Shown here piece by piece: positions 20,920 through 30,341 of a stretch of 64,000 bases of DNA. The DNA comes from Strigamia acuminata (taxonomy: Eukaryota > Arthropoda > Chilopoda > Geophilomorpha > Linotaeniidae). Position 1 is the stretch's first letter; every line of letters starts with the position of its first letter. A program made the translations under genes and the position numbers. The stretch is from NCBI GenBank assembly GCA_949358305.1, contig OX442314.1, positions 44,710,581 to 44,774,580 of the forward strand, in the 5' to 3' direction. The notes below the pieces were generated by a model. That model saw nothing but the letters and a program-made list of their open reading frames with translations. It was not told where the DNA came from and did no database searches.

Positions 20920-21459
20920 TTGAAAGAAGTGACTTATGTTTGAACACGCTTATTATTTTACTTAAGTGTTTGACTTCTATCAAGTTGTGACGAGTTCTGA
21001 GCATGCTCAGAACAAGTATTGCAAATGGCTGCCAAACCAAGATGCAAATTTCAATCTCGCATTCGTCAAAAAAAATATGTGCTCTAAAATTCTAAAAACC
21101 ACATGCATCTCTTTTTCTTGTGTTAATTAGAAGTTCATGTGGTTTTTAGAATTTTAGAGCACATATTTATTTTGTTTTAGGCAACAAAAATCCTCTCGGC
21201 GATGAGCGAATTAGATAGGAAAAGATGGCGGCCAAAAATTTCCAAAACAGGCGAAACCAGGCGATGTGCGCATGCGCACCATTATTTAAGTCACTTATTG
21301 TTAAGAATAAGTAACTATTTTTTCACTTCTCCTTCTTTCACTTATTTGACTTCTTTCAAAACGACTTATCAGAGATATGACACAAAAGTCGTCATATCCG
21401 GTTGTGAGAAGTCAAATAAGTGAAAGAAGTCACTTCTCCTTATTGATATTGAATGCACC
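20861..21459. mobile_element. TIR element (family M2) inserted in Gypsy-2 pol, TA duplication
   Basis: The inverted ends share about 30 bases built on TGCATTCAATATC and AAGGAGAAGTGACTT; TA flanks both sides (20859-20860 and 21460-21461). The terminal 250 bases on each side hold further inverted GAAGTGACTT and ACTTATTTGACTTC motifs, so the element can fold strongly. There is no coding capacity. Excision with one TA leaves the pol frame open, so it landed in a previously intact gene. A short relative with similar tips is at 39053-39159. Confidence 0.85.
21076..21165. mobile_element. Nested 90-bp hairpin element inside the M2 element
   Basis: The sequence starting TATGTGCTCTAAAATTC returns as its inverse, giving arms of about 30 bases around a loop of about 30. 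It sits in the centre of the M2 element and may be a second-order insertion. Confidence 0.6.
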
Positions 21460-23131
21460 TATTGTTAAAAATTGAGAATGAGTCCCTGTGCTTGTAAAAA
21501 GGCGCCATTTCAGGCGTGTGTTTCTGCCATCCATGTCGTGCGCACTGAAGCACGGCTTGCAACAGGGGGTCAGCTGCATAAGCTGCGAGCAGAGACGTCG
21601 GTGAAACTGGAAACTGCCGGACTGAAGTGGAAAAAATTTGAATTGCGCCGACTTCGAGGTCCTCGGTGGTGTCGACCAAAGGCTGGGGGTTTCTGGACAA
21701 TCCATCCGCGATCGCGTTGTCCGCTGCTGGAACGTGGGTGATCTGGAAGTCATAAGCAGATAGAAATACCGCCCAGCGGTGGAGGCGTGCAGCCACGATC
21801 TGGTTACAGCCTTTCTTTTCTCCGAAAATTGACACTAAGGGCTTGTGGTCGGTGCGGAGCATGAAACGTCTGCCGAACAAATAATGGTGAAATTTACGCA
21901 CACCAAACACAATTGCGTAACCTTCGCGGTCAATCTGCGCGTAGTTGCGCTGCGCAGGCGACAATAGGGAGGACGCGAATGCAATCGGGCGATGCACTGC
22001 TGCGCTGTCGATGTGGGAGAGGAAGGCTCCGACTCCCACTGGCGAGGCATCGACCGTCAAAAATACTGGTTTGCGTTGGTCGTAATGTGCCAGCGCCGAT
22101 TCCGTTGAAACCGACGTGCGAACCTCTTGCCATGCCGTCTCGTGCTGTTTGGTCCAAGTCCACTTGACGTTGTCGCGTGTCAGGCTGTACAGCGGCTCGA
22201 GCAGGGTCGACAGGTTGGGCACAAATCGGCCATAGTAGTTTACTAGGCCTATAAACGACTTGAGAGAAGTGACGTCCAAAGGACGAGACGAGTTTCGCAG
22301 CGGCTCTATTTTCGAGGCAATCGGTGAAATCCCTTGTTTGGAGATTCGCAGGCCTAAAAAATCAACAGATTGGCGCAAGAACTTGCATTTAGATTTACTC
22401 AAAGTCAGTCCAGATCGGTTGAATGCAGCTAGCAAGCGATCGAGATTGTCCAAGTGAATGTCGTTAGTTGCGCCTGTGACCGCCGAGTCGTCGATGTAAG
22501 GTTGTGTAGCGTCTATTTCTGTCGTCAAGTCGTCCATTGTGCGTTGGAACAGCGCTGGAGCCGTGGAAATCCCATAAAAAAGTCTATTGACACGAAAAAG
22601 CCCAATATGGGTATTAATGGTGCATAAATCTTTGCTAGCGTCGTCCAATTCGAGTTGATTGTACGCATGATTCATGTCGAGTGTGGAATAAGATTCCCCA
22701 CCCGACAACTTTGCTGCCACGTCAGCGAACAGCGGCAATGGGTACGAGCACGGGAGCACCGCCTTGTTGACAGTGCGGTTGTAGCACCCGGCTATTTTCA
22801 TTGTGCCGTCCGACTTACGGACGTGCATGATGGGCGTAGCCCATTTGGAGGACGCAACAGGAGAAATTATGCCCAAAGCTTGCAATCGATGCAATTCCTT
22901 TTCGAGGTCAGGCTTAACGGACAGCGGAACTGGGTAGGCCTTGAGAAATATCGGTTTGAAATTTTTGTCAATGTCAATACTCACGGTGGTCGGCAGGTAG
23001 CGACCAATCTCGTCACGAAAAACGTTTTTGTGTTTACGCAGCAAAGTGTCCAACTTTGCCAAAATTTCCGGAGTCGCCGTGGTGAGCGGAGCAGCAAACG
23101 GCAGAGCAGCGGCAGACGTCGCAGGAGCAGC

Positions 23132-23173
<42 letters not shown>

Positions 23174-24487
23174 GGCGTCTGTCACAGTCGGCGGCGAAAC
23201 GAGAGGAGTAGCGACGGGCGGAGGTGTGGGCACAGCACCTGCACTCGGCGAGAGGGCGTACACGACAGCACCAACCGCGTCCTTTGTTTTCTCGATGAGG
23301 CCGAACGCGTCCAGCCAGTCGCGACCCAGCAGCGGAACGGTGCCAGCGGTCGCCACACACAACGGCAAACGAAACGCACGATCGCCATAATGCACCGGGA
23401 CGGTGCAAACGCCTTCCATCGGCAGCGCGTGGCCGTCGTACGACGACATCTCGATGTCCAACGGATCTAAAGGAAACTGACGAAAATGCTGATTATAAAA
23501 TTGTTTACTAATAAACGTTGCACCAGCGCCTGTGTCCAACTCCATCCAGAGCTTGGTGGACGCAATGACAACTTCAATAACAAGCGGTTTGATGCGTTTG
23601 ATTGCAACAGCATTAACAGTTCCATTTCGAGATGACTCCGACGGTTCAATCGAATAAAAGGGCAGCTGCTTTGGTTCCACATCGATTGCGTGATGTGGCG
23701 TTGACTTTGAAGCAGCTTGCAAACATGCCGACTGGATATGGCCTTCGCGACCGCAGTTGTTGCACTTGTACGCGCGGTATTTGCAGTCCGCACGCTTGTG
23801 ACCTTTTCCGCCGCAGGAATAGCACTTGTCGGGGTCGCGTTGGTGTTTCGCACCCGTCGACTTGCGGTGAGGCCCAGCGGCGCCCTTCGCGGGGCGTTTG
23901 CCACTGTCGTTATATTTAGCACTGAATTTCGATTTATTACTGACTTGATGCACGGAGGTGGATGCGGCGGTGAAACTCATTATGTCGGAGCTGGCCAACT
24001 CAGCAGCTATGGCGGCGGCCAAGGCTGTCTCGAAGGTAAGATCAGTTTTCAAATAAAGTGTTTCCTGGACTGCTCGCATGTTGAGTCCAAAAATGAACTG
24101 ATTCCTCAGCTCGTTGTTGAGGTTATCACCCAGCTCACAATATTTCGTGAGTGCTTGTAAGGCGTCGGCGAACTCGGTGACCGTCTCGCCTTTGTTGCGT
24201 CGGCGGGAACGGAAACGAATAAGCTCACCTTGAGCCAGCGGCTTCGGTTTCTGATGTTTTTCGACGAGCGCCGTGATTTTCGCGTATTTTATTGTGGTCG
24301 GGTCTCTTGGTCGGACCAAATCCACGATTTTCTGTACCGTTGCCATGCCGACACAGGCCAACAGGTAGTTGACCTTGTCTGCGTCTTGCGTGATTTTATT
24401 ACAAGCAAAGACACACTTCATTTGAAATAAATACGTTGACCAGTCGTCCGATGGGTTGTATTTTTCGGGGTTCCCGGTCAGCGGCAT
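21440..24487 (-). CDS. gag-pol: Gypsy-2 gag-pol: gag, protease, reverse transcriptase, RNase H
   Basis: Residues 1-170 are a retrotransposon gag core. Two CCHC knuckles stand at 222-235 and 242-255. A protease site (LDTGAGATF) is near 318. An alanine run of 15, encoded by a GCA/GCT-type microsatellite at about 23127-23175, separates protease from reverse transcriptase. The latter has STLDMNHAYNQLEL (D603) and YIDD at 664-667, with RNase H from about 805 (VDASPVG). The usual VDYR-type word of motif 2 reads AGCYN here, an unusual substitution. The frame ends in the M2 element; the last codons are not native. Confidence 0.92.
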
Positions 24488-24649
24488 CGAAATGGCAGGA
24501 AAATACGAGCGAAAATGAGGTCGTGTAGGAAAAAACTCACGTGGCCAACGTTAGGCCTAGCACGCGGACGCGTGGTCAGAAAGTCCGAAAATCGTTGAAA
24601 ATCGCATCTAGACACTCCAAACTTCTGTGGATGTTGCGTGGAACATAAA

Positions 24650-24667
24650 TCTCATCCCTCGTCGCCA
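24650..24667 (-). promoter_or_regulatory. Gypsy-2 primer-binding site
   Basis: Minus-strand TGGCGACGAGG starts two bases after the 5' LTR and would pair with a tRNA CCA end. Confidence 0.65.
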
Positions 24668-24669
24668 AT

Positions 24670-24851
24670 TGAAGTGTATGATGGATTTAGATGGATTGAT
24701 GGTGTTGGATTGAGAAAGGAACAACTCAGGGTTTGACCATCACCTTGGTGGCTATTTGCATAAGTGCATTTATTCTACAGGTACACACAGGTGGCGCTGC
24801 AAAGGGCGGCGCACAAAATGTCAAAATAAGTATGGAGTACAATACACTCCA
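24670..24851 (-). repeat. Gypsy-2 5' LTR
   Basis: This is the second LTR copy, one base shorter than its partner; TAAGT follows it. Confidence 0.9.
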
Positions 24852-24856
24852 TAAGT

Positions 24857-25110
24857 TAAAGTTGTTAAGTCGAAAATATTTTGTTAAGTCGAAAATATTT
24901 TGTTAGTCTAAAATTTAAGTTAAAGTTGTTAAGTCGAAAATATTTTGTTAAGTCTAAAAATATTTGTGTTATAAAAAAAGTAAGGTTAAATGTCTAGAAT
25001 TATTGTTCTAAATAAAAAATGTTAAGTTTATTATTTTCTTAAAAAAAAAAATAATGCTTATTATGTCTATAAAAATATTTTTGTGTGTAGTAATAAATTA
25101 TTTGTGTTAA
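24857..25110. repeat. AT-rich minisatellite, right part
   Basis: The array interrupted by Gypsy-2 continues here, decaying rightwards into A/T-rich sequence. Confidence 0.65.
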
Positions 25111-25598
25111 AAAAATTTTTTTGTTTCAAAAGTTTGTGTCTTAAAATCTTTCTCATTTAAAAACATTAATAAAAAAAACTATTAAAAAAAAATAAAAGAA
25201 TTCTTTACTCTATGCCATAAGTCCATAACGCATACTGGCCTGACACCTAACGACCAAACTGCACGTGATTTATTCTGGCAGCAAAAAATAACGACGATTC
25301 TGATTTTTAAGTCGACTGACTTTTTTAATGTGGTCGCCAAGGTTCTTTCTTGCAAATATTTCACAAATAAGTTGATCAAGTGTTTAATTGTGTAATTTTA
25401 TTCAACTGGCAAGCGATACAGTGGATTTTTCATAGTTTGTGTCGTGTTTCAATGAACGAGAACGGCTCATACTGGATTCCTTTCGAACAGTACTATTTTC
25501 GACCGGATTATTTTCCACTAGAATCCTGGTCGACTACAATTCTGGTTGAAAAGAGTCAGATTTTGCTAAAAGTCAAAAATATTCCTAGTCGAAAGTGT

Positions 25599-26110
25599 TC
25601 AACTCGTTAAATTTTGCCAATGTGCGCAACATTTTGGAGGTGAAAATATACGAATTGATTTGGAGACTGCAAACTTTAGGACACGTGACCATTTCCTAAT
25701 GTTGGAGGCGGTGATTTTGTCGTCTTGAAAAATGAAACTCATTTTCTTGATATTTTCTTGCTTTTTCAAGTCGCAAAATAAAGAAATCCCGCTGACAGTC
25801 GCAGATTCAAACCAATCCATGTCTTCTATAAATTTCATGTGTTCAATACCAGATAGTAGAAGTCGAACGAGACGTCCGATTTGCCCAGTCTGAGCACTCT
25901 CAAAGTGTTCCTGGCCATGGACTCTTCTTCACACAGTTGTTTCACACCGTCTTCCGTGATGCTCGCTCCGGGGTCGAACTCGACGAGTGGCAGCTTGGCG
26001 ATGTGTTCAACATGACACCCAGAACGATCGAGTTCGTGAAGATTCGGCATAACCTGGCACACTTCTTCGCACGCAGCTACTGTGAGCGTGCTCTCCTCGG
26101 GCAGCTTCAA
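25599..26110 (-). pseudogene. Leucine-rich-repeat-like gene fragment, right arm
   Basis: Two open segments (26110-25835 and 25838-25599) correspond to those of the left arm. This copy keeps a longer second segment without the local repeat seen on the left. The same stop separates the segments, so the relic predates the duplication or both stops mark the real end of a short protein. Confidence 0.4.
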
Positions 26111-26422
26111 CTCTATCAGCTTCTATGCGACACAATTAAAGCAATTAAAACATCTTTTACAACAAATGTGACACACAGCAATGCCATGTTGGATATTCCT
26201 TAATTAACCGCAACAAGCGCGCCAGAGAAACACGAGAGCTGCTCCAAGTGCATTGTCGTTGCAGTGCAGTGATCAGACTGCAGGGGCAGCTGGTCACACA
26301 AACACCAAATGTGTATTTCCAATAAAATTTGATCCGGACCGTGACAATTCGAATATCCAACGTTCAACTGCTGTGTGGACGTTAGTTCTCTGTTTACACG
26401 CACTTTTAATCACTTTAATCAG

Positions 26423-26480
26423 CCGCTAACTTTGAGGAAAAAATCGAAATCGATTTCGATTTTTTCCTCAAAGTTAGCGG
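26423..26480. repeat. Perfect 58-base palindrome
   Basis: The sequence from CCGCTAAC to GTTAGCGG equals its own reverse complement with no loop. Only the first half exists at the corresponding place of the left arm (about 16250-16280), so the second half is a local inverted copy. Confidence 0.95.
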
Positions 26481-26909
26481 AGTATTTTCAGCTCTTGGTG
26501 TTGAAATAGTGCAATGACCCCCGCCTGTGGCAGCGCGCGATGACCACTGGGATACCAAACACCAGTCACCACGTTGGGTCAGAATTTCGTCACGAATATT
26601 ATAGGCTAAATCAAACCGTATGTATTAATAATAAATAGCGAAATAAATTCACACATCCGGGTGTCACTTACGTGGTTTGTCGAAATAGGTGATTAAATGT
26701 AGTGTGGTTCTCATCAGATCATCGTGAATTTGTTCAGCCCGCCATTTCTAGTCCATTTCAAAGCGCAGTCGATAACGATGTCTGGAATCATTTTTTTTAT
26801 GTTCGTGATATTTAATTCTGTTTTAAAAATTGTAGACACTTACAAAAAAAAGCAGTGGAATAGTAGTGGAATTCTCCTTTTGTTTGGTTTGGCCTCCCCG
26901 AACTTGATG

Positions 26910-27052
26910 GCTACAAAATTTAAGTTCAAAGAATGTGACGATGGCGGCTCAAAAAATGAATTAAGGAAGACAGAAAAACTTACTTTTCAAACGGCCATCG
27001 CCAAATTTGTCTTATTTCACGACAAAACTGCCAACTTGGATGAATTCAGATG
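26910..27052 (+). CDS. Unrecognised 47-codon exon-like segment (MATKFKF...), copied in both arms
   Basis: An open segment begins at a methionine and ends DEFR at a stop. It is charged and has no recognised domain. The left arm holds the mirror copy at about 15850-15740 with few coding changes. Conservation of the frame between diverged arms is the only support for it being coding. Confidence 0.3.
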
Positions 27053-27469
27053 ATTAGAACACGGACATAATATTGTGTCCGAGATTAGAATAAGGAATCG
27101 CTTTCTGCCATTACGAATGATTCAATAATGACAACGGGCACAACAATTGTTGTTGTCTCGATGGATTAATAATTACAGCACCATTCAATGCACTACTGTG
27201 ACTACACTCTGGCACACTATAAGATTGGTCTTTCTCCCATTGGCCCAGCCACATTACTCCTAACGGTAGACTGTGTCATACCACCAGGAAAAGTAGTTGT
27301 GTTTTTTGTAAAATTGGAAATTCAGCGAAAGATTTATGATTTCCGAACTTTTCAAGTAATACAGGTACAAAAAGCAGAAATCAAGCATTTTGAATTTAAG
27401 AATTATGAACAAGGGGAATTTTTTAATTATTTAAGCCCGGTTAAATATTTTTTCAATGTATCATTTTGG

Positions 27470-28210
27470 TAGCAAGAATAATCACTCAAATAACACTTGG
27501 GTGGGTTTTGAACAGGCTTTGATTAGTGGATTCAACATATTGAAGCAAAATTTTGAGTTAAAAAGAAAAAAAAAATGTCATTTGAAAGAAAATTAGAAGA
27601 AAAAAAAAACAGCTTTTAATTTTTATTTTTAACAAGTTTTGGGAATAAATAATAAAATGGAAATGAAACGAGAAAAATATACAGAAACGGCAGAATTTGT
27701 TTCGTGGATAAAGAAATTAAAACAAGTTTCAGTTGAACACAAAATACAATTTCAAATACAGAACTTTCAATGCATAAATAAATAAATAAATACAGAAATA
27801 ATAACACGTATTCATGGTAAGCAGAATTCCATTTAACCTTATTTTTTTTACTAGGATATATTTTCCAGCGGTGAAAATTTTCGACCCAGTTGAAAGGAAT
27901 TCTGATAAAAAATATTTATGTAATAGTTATTTTTAAAAATTAAATTGAAATGCATTAACGCACCAATAAAAACAGAAATTAAACCGTTTTTAATTTAAGA
28001 ATACAGAAATATGCACACAAATAGCACTTGAATTGTTTTCTCTCGTGTGGGTTAATAAAAGTTTGTTTAAATCCTCACTTGCGTCGAAGAGAAGGCACAC
28101 AAATGGCAATTAGTCGGTTTTTCTCCAGTATGAATTTTTAAATGAATTTTCAAATTCCCATTTCGATTGCAAGATAAAGCACAAGTTTTTCGTGTGTCGC
28201 TCACCATAAG
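27470..28210 (-). pseudogene. Decayed C2H2 zinc-finger array
   Basis: On the minus strand, 28200-28075 reads as linked fingers (CNRNGNLKIH, HTGEKP, CHLCAFSS). Further decayed finger words follow towards 28020 and again near 27470-27530 with stops. It lies directly downstream of the intact 14-finger gene and is either its lost tail or a second copy. Confidence 0.6.
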
Positions 28211-28369
28211 AAATTAGAAATAAAACGAGAAAAATATACAAACGCAGCAGGTTTTGATTTGTGGATGAAAGAAATTGAAACAAAATTTTTAAGTTGAAAA
28301 CAAAAACAAAATGTCATTTGAACTAAAATTAGAATTACAGAATTATGAACTTAATGAACAATGTGATTT

Positions 28370-29560
28370 TTACTTTGTATGCTTTGTTTTATGTCTTTTT
28401 AAATTTCCAAATTGACTGCTGGAATAATCACACAAATGGCACTTGAATGGTTTTTCTCCAGTATGGGTTAATAGATGACATTTTAAATGTTCACTACGAC
28501 TTGAACAATAAGCACACAAATGGCACTTGAATGGTTTTTCTCCAGTATGGGTTAATAAATGACTTTTTAGATTTCCACTTTGACTGCAGGAATAATCACA
28601 CAAATGGCACTTGAATGGTTTTTCTCCACTATGGGTTAATAGATGACATTTTAAATGTTCACTACGACTTGAACAATAAGCACACAAATGGCACTTGAAT
28701 GGTTTTTCTCCAGTATGGGTTAATAAATGTCTTCTTAGATGTCCACTTTCACTGCTGCAATAATCACATAGATGGCACTTGAATGGTTTTTCTCCAGTAT
28801 GGGTTAATAAATGACTTTTTAGATTTCCACTGTGACTGCAGGAATAATCACACAAATGGCACTTGAATGGTTTTTCTCCTGTGTGGGTTAATAAATGACT
28901 CTTCAAACTTCCTCTTACACTGCAGGAATAATCACACAAATGGCACTTGAATGGTTTTTCTCCACTATGGGTTAATAAATGACATTTTAAATGTTCACTA
29001 CGACTTGAACAATAAGCACACAAATGGCACTTGAATGGTTTTTCTCTAGTATGGGTTAATAAATGACGTTTTAGATTCCCACTTTGACTGCAGGAATAAT
29101 CACACAAATGGCACTTGAATGGTTTTTCTCCACTATGGGTTAATAGATGACATTTTAAATGTTCACTACGACTTGAACAATAAGCACACAAATGGCAATT
29201 GAATGGTTTTTCTCCAGTATGGGTTAATAAATGTCTTCTTAGCTGTCCACTTTTACTGCTGCAATAATCACATAGATGGCACTTGAATGGTTTTTCTCCA
29301 GTATGGGTTAATAAATGTATTTTTAAAGTTCTAATTTCTCTGCTGGAATAATCACACAAATGGCACTCGAATGGTTTTTCTCCAGTATGAATTCTCATAT
29401 GGACAGTCATGTATTGTTTAAGACGAAAGGAAAGTAAACACGTTTGACATTTGAAAGGCTTTTCACCAGTGTGTTTGAGCATGTGATGTTTCAAAAGATA
29501 ATAAGACGAACACGAATAGTCGCACAAATTGCAACTGTATTTTTGAAGTGTTATATCCAT
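28370..29560 (-). CDS. Poly C2H2 zinc-finger protein, 14 fingers
   Basis: The 396-residue frame is almost only zinc fingers: 14 tandem CxxC-x12-HxxxH units of 28 residues joined by TGEKPF-type linkers. An in-frame TGA stands four codons before the ATG, in the context AAAAATGG, so the start is secure. Such proteins bind DNA in the nucleus, each finger reading about three bases. Fingers 5, 7, 11 and 13 have the same sequence (SSRSEHLKCH) and alternate with variable neighbours, which shows recent internal duplication in two-finger steps. No KRAB, ZAD or BTB domain is encoded in this frame; an upstream exon is possible but not seen. Three of the linkers read HSGEKP and one HTREKP. Confidence 0.9.
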   Translation of the reverse strand: MDITLQKYSCNLCDYSCSSYYLLKHHMLKHTGEKPFKCQTCLLSFRLKQYMTVHMRIHTGEKPFECHLCDYSSREIRTLKIHLLTHTGEKPFKCHLCDYCSSKSGQLRRHLLTHTGEKPFNCHLCAYCSSRSEHLKCHLLTHSGEKPFKCHLCDYSCSQSGNLKRHLLTHTREKPFKCHLCAYCSSRSEHLKCHLLTHSGEKPFKCHLCDYSCSVRGSLKSHLLTHTGEKPFKCHLCDYSCSHSGNLKSHLLTHTGEKPFKCHLCDYCSSESGHLRRHLLTHTGEKPFKCHLCAYCSSRSEHLKCHLLTHSGEKPFKCHLCDYSCSQSGNLKSHLLTHTGEKPFKCHLCAYCSSRSEHLKCHLLTHTGEKPFKCHLCDYSSSQFGNLKRHKTKHTK

Positions 29561-30341
29561 TTTTGACTTTCAGTTTTTAGCAGATGACCCCGACGACGTT
29601 GAAATAGACTTTTTCTAAAATTTAAAAAAAATAAAATTAATATTTTAACGTGTTCTCCTGATCACTCAACAACCCTGATCAATCTACTCATTTTCTCCGC
29701 TCAAAAAAAATTCACAAACCTGTAACTGATTTTAACGTAAAAAATATACTTCGTGAAATCAGTAGAGATCCCTGATCACAAAGAAGCCAGTCAAAAGGAG
29801 TCCTGGTGGACAAGAATCGCAGTCGAATGCAATTCGTCTGTTAGGCCTAACGTCCGAGCACAATTGCACCTGGAAAACCACCTGGAAAACGACAGATTAG
29901 TATCTCCTCTGCCTTCAACCATTATCTGCAAATCTGCTACCATTTTTCAAGTATTTAGAAACTTGGATACCTTTAAAACGTAATAGAAATGCTTCGAATC
30001 GCGCAAGAACGAGAAAGTGCGAGAAAATAAACTTGAATCATCGAGAAACGTTACGAATTTCGAACTACAGAGGGCGCTCAAACCACCTCGGAAATTGCAA
30101 TGGAAACAAAATAAAAATAAATAAAATAACAATGCTAGCAGCAGTTATTCATTATTATTTGAAAAAAATAGAAAACCTGCCAGAATAAATGACGTGAAGT
30201 TTGGTGTCACGTTACGTCACGTCGTTGTCGTTGTTGCCGGAAATGGCGCCCACGAATTTTCTATTTTCCATGTCGGCCGGTGAGATAAAAGTGGCTAGAT
30301 AACTTGTATTGGCCCTTTTACCCTCTCAATGTCGGGGTGCG
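29561..30341. other. Intergenic region between the divergent zinc-finger and P2X genes
   Basis: No coding exon was recognised. The region must hold both promoters if both genes start here. No clear TATA box was identified. Confidence 0.4.

Larger units (their letters stand above)
19335..24851 (-). mobile_element. Gypsy-2: Ty3/Gypsy (Mag-like) retrotransposon with short LTRs
   Basis: LTRs of 183 and 182 bases (19335-19517 and 24670-24851) differ by one substitution and one indel. They are flanked by the 5-bp duplication TAAGT (19330-19334 and 24852-24856). The minus strand codes a single gag-pol frame that a 599-bp TIR element divides between RNase H and integrase. The short LTRs, fused gag-pol, paired zinc knuckles and integrase words (HSDNGPQF, HPATNG) fit the Mag / K02A2.6 group of Ty3/Gypsy (family knowledge). 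A purine-rich TTGAGGGGATGT precedes the 3' LTR. Confidence 0.92.
25205..27317 (-). repeat. Right arm of the 2-kb inverted duplication
   Basis: This is the inverted partner of 15440-17449. It carries the leucine-rich fragment on the minus strand, the LTR-like fragment at about 26190-26370 and the MATKFKF exon on the plus strand (26910-27052). It differs from the left arm by a 58-base perfect palindrome at 26423-26480. Confidence 0.85.

Noticed and set aside
23127-23175. GCA/GCT repeat as a host polyalanine expansion
   Set aside because: It lies inside Gypsy-2 gag-pol between protease and reverse transcriptase, so it is a linker in the element.
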